Shown here piece after piece: positions 1 to 10,019 of a stretch of DNA of 64,000 bases. This stretch comes from Ilex aquifolium. Taxonomy: Eukaryota; Streptophyta; Magnoliopsida; Aquifoliales; Aquifoliaceae. Within the stretch, counting starts at the first letter, position 1. Each line of letters starts with the position of its first letter. The position numbers and the translations under genes are program-made. The stretch spans positions 31,222,001-31,286,000 of the forward strand of contig OX637394.1 in the NCBI GenBank assembly GCA_951799425.1, read 5' to 3'. The notes under the pieces are model-generated. The model was not told where the DNA came from and ran no database searches. It was given only the letters and a program-made list of their open reading frames with translations.

Positions 1-2008
1 AATCACATGTTCATTTTCAATTTGCTCATTTTCTTTGTCTTTACTCATTTCACCTTTTTCGGCCACACGTTCCTTGGCCTCGCCCTCAATGGACTCACCC
101 TCGATGGACTCTTCTATTGGCAATGGTGCCTGGGGTGGAACCTTCGGCACTATGGTCTTTTCAATTTGTTTGCCACTACGAAGAGTGGTGACCGCCTTGA
201 GGTGCTCACAACTCTCTTGGGTGGGCTCAACTAATTCAATCACATTTTGGCCCTTGGGATTTTGTTGGGGTTGAGAGGGGAATTTCCCTTTCTCTTGTTG
301 AGACAAGCCTATGTGATTGGTGATCTTTGTGAGTTGAGCCGAAATGTCTTTATTGAAGGTGGTTTGGTTTTGAATGAAGGCGTGGACCGCATCTTCCAAA
401 CCCTTTTATGAGGTGGTTGGTAGCTGGAAGAACTAGATGGGCCTTGTTGGGAGAAATTTTGTGAATTCGGACTTTGAGAGAAATTTTGTGGGAGAGGATT
501 GGATTGGTACCCTTGCGGATTGGACCGTGGGTATTGGGAGCTAGAAGCTTGCCCTTGGCCTTGATATTGAGATTGGTATTGACCTTGCTTTGGAGGTGTA
601 GGAGATGTGTATGTGTTTGAACCATAGGGGATGGGGTTCTCATTCCTCCAACTGAAATTAGGGTGATCACGATACCCCGAATTGTAAGTGTTGGAATTTG
701 AAGGAAATGATTGCCTTGGTTGGTTGAAGGCATTGAATTGTTCATGGTATGCTTCTTTAAGTGTTGGAATGCTCGGACACTCCGATGTGGAATGCTCGAC
801 ACCACCACAAATAGAACAAGCCTCCTCGGTTCTTGACACATGAGACACCTCTCGTCTCCTATCCACCTCAAGGCTATCTACTTTCCTAGACAATTTGGAA
901 ATTTGTGAAAGTAGATCCTCCCGGTCTTTCAAGTCATATATCCCTCCCCTTTGTGATTGACTACTAACTGGCAATGTCCTAGGTACATCATTTGGATCCC
1001 TAACATCCCAAGATTGTGCATTTTCAGCCAAGGTACAAAATTAGTCGAGGGCCTCATCAGGGTCTTTGTTCAAGAACTCACCATTGCATATCATGTCAAT
1101 GAATTGTCTATGGTTTGGTGTGATTCCTTCGTAGAAGAAACTCACCAATTGCCACGATTTAAAACCATGATATGGTATGGATTGAATCAAATCCTTGTAG
1201 CGATCCCAACATTGATAGAATTGCTCATTGGGTTTTTCAGAAAAAAATTGAATTTCTTTTTTCAAAGAAGTGGTTCTATGAACCAGAAATTTTTTTAAAA
1301 AAAAAATGAAACTATTTGGTCCCAAGATAACATGGTCCGAGGCCCCATGGAATCAAGCCAAATTCTTGCCTTACCATCCAAGGAAAAAGGGAACAATTTC
1401 ATCCTTGCTATCTCTTCCATGTTGTAATTTGGGATAAAGGTTGCAACCATTTCCTCATAAGACCTTATATGATTATACGAGTTTTCATTCTCGATCCCAT
1501 GAAATTTAGGGAGTAGTTGCAACATCCATGGTTTGATTACAAAGAGATGAGCTTGGACGGGAAGAAGGATACATGATGGTGTGGTGCTACGGGTTGGTTG
1601 AAGGAACTCCCGCATTGTCCTTGCCGGAGGGTCAAGTTGGATGTTCCCTTCATTCCTAGGTGGGGGAAATTGCACTCGTGGGTTGGGCATCCTAGGTGGT
1701 TGCAATCCCCCACCCCTTTGCATATTCGGGTTGGCATCCACATTATCAAAAATATCGGGAGGGGGATATTGCAATCGTGGGTTAGGCATCCTAGGTTCGG
1801 GTAATCCCCCACCCCTTTGAGCATTTGGATTTGCACCGACATTATCAAAATTTCCACCCCCTTGCATGTTCGGGTTGACACCCACATTTTCAAAATTGTC
1901 ACCCGCATCCTCGGGTGGGTCTTGGTCAATGTTCATGTTGGGGCCTAAGGTTTGTCTAACTAATCGGTGATAGTCGTCCCTTTCCCACATACAACAAGAT
2001 ATATACAA
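1..2008 (-). pseudogene. gag: gag polyprotein of element 1 (broken)
   Basis: Retrotransposon Gag would form the particle that packages element RNA in the cytoplasm. The N-terminal part (2008-1295) has a proline- and asparagine-rich leader, then the capsid-type stretch with LFPFSLDGKARIWL. The capsid part continues with EKPNEQFYQCWDRY (1325-1041), then a nucleocapsid region (1031-309) with an intact CCHC knuckle of spacing C-X2-C-X4-H-X4-C (CSICGGVEHSTSEC), followed by a QPPHKR spacer. The frame breaks at an A-run near 1300, at a stop near 1040, and by a frameshift near 400. The last 300 bases, up to the window edge, still encode the LRSGKQI spacer in another frame. The leader has a tandem repeat expansion not seen in the other gag copies here. 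Confidence 0.85.
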
Positions 2009-2126
2009 ATGAAATTATACACAAACAAGAATATGTACACGAGACAACGTACCTCAGCCCGTGATGAAGATCACGAGACTTACCTCCGTTGTTCGGAAAT
2101 CACCTCCTTGGTTTGACACTTGCCTT

Positions 2127-2143
2127 CCCCGGCAACGGCGCCA
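2127..2143 (-). promoter_or_regulatory. Primer binding site, tRNA-Asp type (element 1)
   Basis: The plus strand reads CCCCGGCAACGGCGCCA, which is the 3' end of plant tRNA-Asp(GTC) including CCA. The minus strand therefore carries the complementary site three bases after the 5' LTR, where first-strand synthesis would be primed. This fixes the element's orientation as minus. Confidence 0.92.
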
Positions 2144-2146
2144 AAA

Positions 2147-3780
2147 TGATTGAGCAAAAACGGTGTTATTCCTAACCCCTTAAATACTATCCCTTAGAAG
2201 CCAAAGTGTATGAATGAAAGGGAGTGTCACTCTCCCTTGGGATAGTGTCAAAAGAAAAGGGCAAGGGGGAAGGAAATAGGTTGGTGGAAATGTGATATGT
2301 GAATGCACAAAAATGCTCCCCAATCGCAAGGAGACTTTCGTGAGTTGTGTTTTACTTGGTGGTATTCCAAGGTCGTTTCCACGGGGAAGGAAGTAAACCA
2401 ATTTGAAAGTGATTTTGGGAAAAGAAAGTGTAAAAATTCTTGTGGTGGAAAGTTGTTTGGTGAAATGTGTTTTGGTGAAAATGAAATGAGAAAGCAAGTG
2501 TTGGCAATTCCAAGAGGTCACTCCAATGGGTATACCATCTCAACTCAAATCACTCCTCCGATTGAGCATGAATGAACGATTGATTCATGGAAAGCCGAGG
2601 ATGATGTCGGTGAGTATCTAAGCATAAACCGTGACTAGGCCTACGGATTATCAAAGACTCACCAAATCATCCACCTTCAATCCAGTCAAACCGAACCACT
2701 GGACTCTAAAGGGAGGGAGGAGAAATAGTTGAAATGGTATACCCAAAGGGAGATTCCCCTTGGTCTTGCCAACTAAAGGATTTAGCTACTCATACTTGAA
2801 ATGAAAGTGACAATGTAAAGAGAGTGCATTGCAAAAAATATGAAGTTCTAGAGTCACTAAATGCAATAAAACACAAGCTAAAAGTGAAGGCATTTCAATC
2901 CCATTTTTTTACAGCTAAGACAATGAAAGACTTGAAGCATTAATGGTAGAAACTTTAGAAGAGCATTAAACTAGCTAGGAACATGAAGGTAAATAGCATT
3001 AATGACATTCAATGAAATTCTAAAAGTTCATAACATTGATTACAAGACAATGTAGTAGAAGAAATGCAAAAATCACAACTTTCTCTCTCTAAAACTACTA
3101 TTCATCTTCTTCTACGGCTGGAGCTTCTCTCTCTATATCCCTCTATTCATATCTATTCCATCCCCTAGAATGCTGAACATTGGAGAGCTTGGCCTCCCCA
3201 CAAACGTGCCTGGAGTGATCCTGTAGCTCCCTGAAGTGACCCCCATCAGTAGGGTGCAATAGGGATGGCCTGGACAGGGGAGTGCAGAGCTTGTCTGCAC
3301 ACCCAGTTCCTTCTCTATTCTCTCTCTTCATTCATCACCCAAGCCTCCAACATCCAATCAAAAGTGTAAAAGTGGTGAATAGTATTGTGGGCGTGTCAGG
3401 GAGAGCTGATGGTGGGACCCTCAGAGCAGCATATCTTGAAATGCAGAGATTCGGGGCAGACTCAGCAGACAGTACCGGTACTTCGAACACCAGTAGCTTC
3501 GGTGTACCGGTACTGCGTACCGGTACTGCATACCGGTACGGTTTCTCTGTTTCTTTCTGATTTTTTTCAACTTCTGAGCTTTACTTTAACCTTTCCTTCG
3601 CCCCCAAACATCCCAATGCATTTGGGAAGGCCTTGAGAAGCCTTATTTAGGGCCTTGCAACTGCAAACACCAAAAGCATCGTTAATACTTCAACTAACAC
3701 AATTCGCATCATTTAAACTGCAAAAGCAAATGAAGTGAGATGATTAGCACACAAGAATATACACTATTTTGTGCTAATCA
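2147..3780 (-). repeat. 5' LTR of element 1
   Basis: This LTR is 1634 bp. In minus orientation it starts TGATTAGCACAAAATA and ends GCTCAATCA next to the primer site. It shares with the other Athila-like LTRs here a conserved half close to the primer site (the ...GTCGT...GGGGAGCA... block near 2300-2400 and the QTGGTTCGGTTTGAC-type block near 2690). A palindrome array of GTACCGGTAC units lies near its other end. Confidence 0.88.
3471..3539. repeat. GTACCGGTAC palindrome array in LTR of element 1
   Basis: Four self-complementary GTACCGGTAC-type units lie at about 3472-3481, 3504-3513, 3517-3526 and 3530-3539 (the last begins with A). All share the CCGG core and the GTA/TAC arms. Equivalent arrays with other arms occur in the same part of other LTRs in the window. 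Confidence 0.9.
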
Positions 3781-4284
3781 CATATACACATGGACAACAT
3801 GCCAAGATAACTATAGTGTGATTCATTTTGAGAGACACCCTTGGTGAGTTTTGCATCGAAGATTAATTTGGATAGCCAAAGTGAATGTGAACTCCGTTGT
3901 GTAAATGTTTAAATTACATGTCCATTTCACACACACACGAGTTTGAAAATGGATGTGTATGTGGATACTCTAGAATAGCATTTAAGGCTATGATGTGTCT
4001 CATGTGTGATTGGTTCGGGTGTTCGGAGCAAGTTATTTTTGACATCCCAGTGCTAGTTAGGATAAGGGCATATATTTTAAATATTGGATATGAGGAAAAG
4101 AAGTTTGTAGGTACCTTCACTGGAAACCTTCACGAGACAAAACTCGTCCATTAGGGATCACCTACGGGTTTAAAGGCTTATTGCATATGCTAAATGCAAT
4201 TGCGGAATTAATATATGTTTATTTTGTTTCCTTGCTTTTTACATTTTGTTTGCTAGGGACTAGCAAAGCTTAAGTTGGGGGGTG
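3781..4284 (+). other. 3' untranslated end of a plus-strand Athila-like element (element 2)
   Basis: No coding frame is supported. The sequence matches, in reverse orientation, the 3' noncoding part of the non-autonomous element (30975-31470), including the CACACACGAGTTTGAAAATG stretch, the ATTGCGGAATTAATATATG stretch and the final hairpin plus polypurine tract. It is cut on the left by insertion of element 1. Confidence 0.8.
4249..4284 (+). promoter_or_regulatory. Stem-loop plus 3' polypurine tract (element 2)
   Basis: TTTGCTAG-GGA-CTAGCAAA (4249-4267) is a perfect 8-bp stem with a 3-nt loop. It is followed by AAGTTGGGGGGTG (4272-4284), the purine tract that would prime plus-strand DNA synthesis at the LTR boundary. 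The LTR begins immediately after it. Confidence 0.85.
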
Positions 4285-6130
4285 TGATGAGCACATAATA
4301 TTGCATATTTGAAGACCTCATTACATACATTTTAACTCAACTTTTGCATTTAAGTACTTAGAGTTAGCCAAAGTTGTCAATAATGTTGAATTTTCGATAT
4401 TGCAGGTAATTATAGCACAAATGATGGATTTTAGAACCTTGCAACTATGTGTGGATGTGTGGTGAAGAGATGGACACATTACATGAGGATTTGGAGGCTT
4501 AAAAGTGAAAGAAATCAAGGAGGTATTGGTGTTTGGTAACATAGGCATCAGCACCCACACCATTTTGTAGTAGTACCTCAGTTTTCCTCATTTTTGACCA
4601 TGATCCGCTTCGAATATGAAAAAGTGAAAAACATGAAAGTTGTATATCTGGATGTCTTCTGTATTGTGTCACACTTTCAGCTCAATCTGACGGTTTGATC
4701 AATAGTTATGATGATTCTACAAAAACTGGTCCGTAGCAGAAACAGTACCGGTACACAGTACCGGTACGGTTCTGCCTCTGGAGTTCGGGGTACCGGTACA
4801 CAGTACCGGTACTGTCTGCTGAACAGCCCAAAACACCTGCAAACCATGCTCCACTTGCTTGGGGGTCCCACCATTGATTCCCCCACTTGTCCCCTGACAC
4901 CCCTTACACATTTACATGATTCCTACACCCTTGTGGAAGACTTTGGAGGTAAGGGCATTAATGAGGATGGGAGAGAAGGGGGCTGCGTGGGGAGTTGCTA
5001 GATAGGCTACTCCTAGCCTGTCCAAGCCATCAAATCTCTTCCCACTGATGGGAAGCCTGCACACACAGGCTAGGGGAGCCTCATGGACAAAATTTGATGT
5101 CTCTACACTCCATTTATTCAGCATTCCACAGGCATTTCAAGAAGGTGTCTACCTAAGCTAAGAAAGTCCAAGGAAGAAGATGATGAATAGTAGATAGAAA
5201 GCTTATGTTTTTTCATTTTCTTCCATCCTTTCACTTGTAATTTATTGTAAGACTCTTGTAATCTTCATTTAATGTCTTTAATGTCATTTACTTCAAGTAC
5301 ATTTCAAGTTTAATGCTACATTTTAGATTTCACCATTGTTGCAGCAAGTTATCTTCATTTTTAAGCTTAAAATGGGTATTGCACATTTCTCTTCATAGTT
5401 TCTATTTTCTTGCTTTAAGTTAAGTTCCATGTTTTATTTCTTCATTATGTCTCTTTACAGTATGCATTTCTTTCTTGCTTTCATGAGTAGCTAGATTTTA
5501 AGTTGGTTAATCCAAGGGAGAACTCCTCTTGGGTGTGCCATTTCAACTCATTTTCATTCCTCCTCTCAGAGTACGATGGTTCGGTTTGACTGGGTTGAGA
5601 GTGGATGCGGTTGTGAGTCTTTGACATCCCGTAGGCCTGGTCACGGGTTATACTTGGATCCTTACCTCCATTTCATCCCTAGCTTCCCATGAATCAATCG
5701 TTCATCTATACTCTATTCGAGGAAGGCTTCGAGTTGATTTGGGATTCCCATTGGAGTGAATCCTTCGGATTAGCCAACACTTGTATTCTTGCATTTTCAT
5801 TAAGAACAAAACTCACCAAAACCAACTACAAGATTTTACACTTTTTATTTTTACAAAATCACCTTCACACAATTCACTTCCTTCCCTGAGGAGACGACCT
5901 TAGAATACTTTTCCAAGTAAAACACGACAAGTAAAAGACTCCTTGCGCTTGTGGAGCACTTTCTTCCATTTCTCACATTCCATTTCATACATTTCATTCC
6001 ATCCACCATTCCGTTGTCCTTTTTTTTGACATCATCCCAAGGGAGAGTGACACTCCTTTCGCACCTACATCATATACACATTAAAGGATGATATTAGGAG
6101 GTTAGGAACTACAACAGTTTTGATCAAGCA
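4285..6130 (+). repeat. 3' LTR of plus-strand element 2
   Basis: This LTR is 1846 bp, begins TGATGAGCACATAATATTGCA directly after the purine tract and ends TTTTGATCAAGCA. It belongs to the same LTR subfamily as 26939-28787, 29091-30961, 33964-35820 and 43718-45575. It carries the shared block TGTATATCTGGATGTC...AGTTATG (4631-4710) and a GTACCGGTAC palindrome array. The right flank is a decayed chromovirus-type LTR piece. Confidence 0.87.
4745..4812. repeat. GTACCGGTAC palindrome array in LTR of element 2
   Basis: Four perfect units lie at 4745-4754, 4758-4767, 4790-4799 and 4803-4812, arranged as two close pairs. They sit just downstream of the shared LTR block at 4631-4710. Confidence 0.92.
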
Positions 6131-6549
6131 ACACCAAAGTACTGGGACTCACTGTTGTTCGAACGGAGATTCACGTTTGAACGGTCTCCGAGTTTTTGCT
6201 AAAAATTTCCAGTGAAGTTTTGGCCTTTTGAGAGATTGATTTGGAAAATTTCTGTGAAATACTCTTTTGTAGCCTTGGAATTCTAGTGTCTAATGTAAAA
6301 TTTTTAGATCAAACAGACTTCAGGGTAAAAAGTTATGGTCCAAATACTAAGGAAGTATCAAAATCCTTCCTATCCGAACTCTCTCTAATATGTGTTTTTT
6401 TTACTCCGGAACACTTCCTGACTTCTACTACATACCCTATTACCTTGCCTAACATTTTTATTTCTACTCTTACAATCTACATAGTTCATGCGTAAATCAT
6501 TATATACATTAACATTTCAAAATAATTATATTACTATATAAAAATAAGG
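6131..6549. repeat. Decayed chromovirus-type LTR fragment
   Basis: The stretch from about 6180 to 6500 resembles 46260-46500 and 51750-51990 (LTRs of the chromovirus at 41199-52229), including the sequences TTTTGTAGCC, AAAAGTTATG and the AAATCCTT run. Where those LTRs carry CTACCGGTAG palindromes, this copy has GTTCGAAC (6157-6164) and GTTTGAAC (6175-6182). No coding frame is supported. Confidence 0.65.
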
Positions 6550-7338
6550 ATGTGGGGGTTTATAGATGAGGCCCTAGAATACTTTAGTACATTGGCACAA
6601 AATGCAAAACACTTTAGCTCCCAATACCCCTGGTCCAATCCACAATGGTATTCACAAAAAATGCCTCCACAAAGTTATGGTCAACAAGGACCATCCAATC
6701 CTCCCACCTACCAACCACCTCATAAGAAGAACCTAGAGGATGTGGTGCACCAATTCATCCAAAGCCAAACCGCCATCAACAATCAAACCGCCACCGCTTT
6801 TAATAATATTTGGACTCAAATCACAAAATTGACCAATGCCATAGGGTCGTCCCAACAAGAAAAAGGGAAATTTCCTGCTCAACCTCAAGAAAACCCTAGG
6901 GGTCAACACGTGATAGAGTCATCCGAGCCCACTAAAGAGAGTTGTGAGCAACTCAAGGCGGTCAACACCCTTCAGAGTGGCAAACAAATTGACAAGACCA
7001 TTGTGCCAAAAGTCTTACCAAAAGCCACATTGGAAAAAGAGAAAGAGACTATGGGTGACTCTGAGGGGGTTGAGGTGAGTGAGAAAGAAAAAATTACTGG
7101 TGAAAATGTGCATGCATGTCCCATTCCGGCCCCATTTCCCAATCGTTTGAAGCCACTAATGAAGGTGGCTAACTATTCTGAAATTATTGAGATGTTCAAG
7201 CAGGTTAAGATCAACATCCCACTCCTTGATGCCATAAAGCAAATCCCCTCATGTGCCAATATTTTGAAGGATTTGTGTACCGTGAAAAGAAAGTTGAATG
7301 TGCACAAGAAGTCATTCCTCACCGAGCAAGTGAGCTAA
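6550..7338 (+). pseudogene. gag: gag C-terminal part, plus-strand Athila-like fragment
   Basis: The frame opens with a short capsid-end stretch (DEALEYFSTLAQNAK), then jumps to the QYPWSNPQ / YQPPHKKNLEDVV spacer. An internal deletion has therefore removed the zinc knuckle. The rest follows the same order as in the other copies: LRSGKQI-like (here LQSGKQI), PAPFPNRLKP, MFKQVKINIPLLDAIKQIPSC, CTVKRKLNVHKK. A stop after EQVS separates it from protease, whereas the copy at 61726-62385 reads through this point. Truncated and not functional. Confidence 0.85.
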
Positions 7339-7341
7339 ATC

Positions 7342-8070
7342 TTGAGGATAAACACACCGCCAAAGTTCAAAGACCCCGGATGCCCTACCAATGCCATCAC
7401 AATAGGGAATTACCGGGTGGAGCAAGCACTTCTTGACTTGGGGGCAAGTGTCAACCTCCTACCCTATTCGGTGTATCAACAACTCCAACTTGAAGAGTTG
7501 AAGTCAACCTTAATCACTATTCAATTGGCGGACCGAAGCGTTAGAACATCGAGGGAAGTAGTTGAGGATGTCTTAGTCAAATTTGATAATTTCTATTTTC
7601 CTGTTGATTTTATTGTACTTGATACACATTCGGTTGCTAACCCTAGTTCACAAATTCTCGTATTATTAGGTAGACCTTTTCTTGCTACATCTAATGCCAT
7701 GATTAATTACAGGAATGGTCTAATAAAGCTTGCATTCGGGAATATGACAATGGACCTCAATGTATTCAATTTGTGCAAACAACCGGGGGATGATGAGGAA
7801 GTGCATGAAGTCAATAGGATTGACACTTTGGTGGAGGGTCACTTGGAGCTATTGAGCACTTTGGAGTTTGGGGAGGAAAAGATTGTTGATCAAGAGGAGC
7901 CGGAGAGTTTACAAGGGGTAGAAAAATGGACCCTAACATTTGAGAGACTTCTTTTGCAAGAGAAAAAGATCTTTCCATCGACTGTGCAAAATCCCATCTT
8001 GGAGTTGAAGCATTACCATTCAACCTCAAATATTTATTCTTGGGGGAGCATGAGACCTTCCTGGTGGTGA
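7342..8070 (+). pseudogene. pol: Retropepsin-like aspartic protease, plus-strand fragment
   Basis: Protease would cleave the polyprotein inside particles. The catalytic motif LLDLGASVNLLP (DLGA in place of the usual DTG/DSG) is intact near residue 32, and the later LLGRPFLATSNA is the conserved protease flap/C-terminal region. A linker rich in Glu follows (PGDDEEVHEV...). The frame ends at a stop near 8068, before the linker to RT, which continues in another frame from 8040. Confidence 0.85.
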
Positions 8071-9030
8071 TAAGCTCAACATTGGAGGCAAAGCAAGAAG
8101 AAAATCTATTGAAAGTGTTGAGGAGGCACAAGGGAGTAATTGGTTGGACAATTGCCGACATCAAGGGGATAAGCCCCCTCATTCGCCCATGCCGCATCTA
8201 CCTTAAAGAAGACTCCAAGCCGTCCCAACAACCACAAAGAAGGTTGAATTCGATTATGCAGGATGTGGTGAGGGACGAGGTACTCAAGCTACTTGATGTA
8301 AGCATCATCTTTCCAATTGCCGACAGTAAATGGGTTAGCCCCACTCCAAAGAAATAGGGGTCACCGTAGTTACAAATGAGGAGAATGAGTTGATTCCGAC
8401 AAGAGTAGTCACCAGATGGAGAGTGTGTATCGACTATCGGAAGCTCAACTCTTCCACAAGAAAGGACCATTTCCCATTGCCATTCCTCGACCAAGTATTG
8501 GAAAGAGTAGCCAGACACTTGTTCTATTGCTTCTTGGATGGATACTCCGGCTACAATAAAATTGAGCTCGCATTGGAGGATCAAGAAAATACCACTTTCA
8601 CTTGCCCCTTCAGTACATTTGCCTACCTACGTAGGCTATTTGGCTTGTGTAATGCCCCAGGGACTTTTCAAAGATACCTGATGGGAATTTTTAGTGATAT
8701 GGTGGAAAAGATTGTGGAAGTCTTCATGGATGAATTTTTCGTATTTGGGGATTCATTTGAGGGATGTTTGGAGAACTTGGAGAGAGTACTTGAGAGATGT
8801 GAGGAGAAAATTTTGGTTCTCAATTGGGAGAAGTGCCACTATATGGTGACATAAGGAATAGTGCTCGGGTATATCGTTTCGGCAAAGGGGATCGAAGTTA
8901 ATAAATCAAAGGTTGAAGCCATTTCCAACCTCCCCACGCCAAAGGTCGTCAAAGATATTAGGTTGTTTCTTGGCCATGCCGGCTTTTACCGTCGTTTTAT
9001 AAAAGATTTTAGTGCATTGGCTAGGCTCTT
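8040..9030 (+). pseudogene. pol: Reverse transcriptase, plus-strand fragment (broken)
   Basis: RT would copy element RNA to DNA. Fragments in order are the linker GWTIADIKGISPLI, the palm start WVSPT (frame broken at about 8355), CIDYRKLN, FLDGYSGYNKIE, FGLCNAPGTFQ, and the catalytic box, which reads FMDE here instead of FMDD. An in-frame stop follows MVT near 8850, then GYIVSAKGIEVNKSK and FLGHAGFYRRFIKDFSALAR. The sequence stops at about 9030, where the DNA switches to minus-strand gag, so RNase H and integrase are missing. Confidence 0.87.
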
Positions 9031-10019
9031 AACCTGCTTAAACATCTCAATAATGTTAGAATAATTAGCCACCTTCAAGGGTGGCTTTAAACGATTGGGA
9101 AAATGAGCTGGAATGGGACATGCATGCACATTTCTATCAACATTTTTTTCTTTCTCACTCACCTCAACCCCCTCGGAGTCACCCTTAGTCTCTTTCTCTT
9201 TTGTCCATGTGGTCTTAGGTGAGACTTTTGCCACAATGGTCTTGTCGATTTGTTTGCCACTCCTTAGGGTAGTGACCACCTTGAGTTGCTCACAACTCTC
9301 CTTTGTGGGTTCGGATGACTTAATTATATGTTGGCCTCTAGGGTTCTCTTGGGGTTGAGTGGGAAATTTCCACTTCTCTTGTTGGGCCAACCCTATGACA
9401 TTGGTCAATTTTGTGATTTGGGTCCGAATATCATTGAAAGCAGCGGCGATTTGGTTGTTGATGGTGGTTTGGCTTTGGATGAATTGCTGCACCACATCCT
9501 CTAAGTTCCTCTTATGGGGAGGTTGGTAAGTGGATGGGTTAGGTGGTCCTTGTTGATCAAAACTTTGTGGAGGTGGGTTTGGTGAATACCCTTGCGGATT
9601 GGACCGGGGGTATTGAGAGCTAGAAGAAGGACCTTGAACATGATATTGGTTTTGTTTAGGAGGCATAGGAGGTGAATATGAACTAGACTTGTGAGGAGTG
9701 GGATTCTCATTCTTGCAACTGAAGTTCGGGTGATTACTCCAACTCGGGTTGTATGTATTAGAGTGTGGGGAGAATGATTGCCTACTTTGATTGAAGACAT
9801 TGAATTGCTTATGGTATACTTCTTTAAGTGTTGCAATGTTGGGACACTCCGATATGGAATGCTCAACACTCACAAATAGAGTAAAACTCCTTGGTCTAGG
9901 AAATGTTGGACACCTCGTGTCTCCTATTGACCTCAAGACTCTCCACTTTCGGAGATTTTGGAAAACAAGTCTTCCCTATCCCTTAAATTGTACATCCCTC
10001 CCCCACTTGGTTGATTACT
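9031..10019 (-). pseudogene. gag: gag distal part of split element A (left half)
   Basis: Minus-strand gag region with a remnant nucleocapsid knuckle (…FVSVEHSISECPN, the first cysteines lost to frame damage), the NPSWSNHPNFS stretch, YQPPHKRNLEDVVQQF, LRSGKQIDKT and ANYSNIIEMFKQVK. It ends abruptly at about 9031 at an inverted junction with plus-strand RT. Its upstream half lies at 23207-24054; the two halves were separated by insertion of the complete element at 10020-23206. Confidence 0.83.

Larger units (their letters stand above)
1..3780 (-). mobile_element. Athila-like LTR retrotransposon, 5' part only (element 1)
   Basis: Reading on the minus strand, the order is 5' LTR (3780 to 2147), tRNA-Asp-type primer binding site, then gag running off the left edge of the window. 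Protease, RT and the 3' LTR are outside. The LTR begins TGATTAGCAC and ends in CA. To its right lies the 3' untranslated part of a plus-strand element, so element 1 was inserted into that element. The right target-site copy would be CATAT (3781-3785); the left copy is outside the window. Assignment to the Athila-like lineage rests on primer type and similarity to the fuller elements at 10020-23206 and 52583-64000. Confidence 0.85.

Noticed and set aside
2127..2143. tRNA-Asp gene
   Set aside because: Only the last 17 bases of tRNA-Asp are present; these are primer binding sites.
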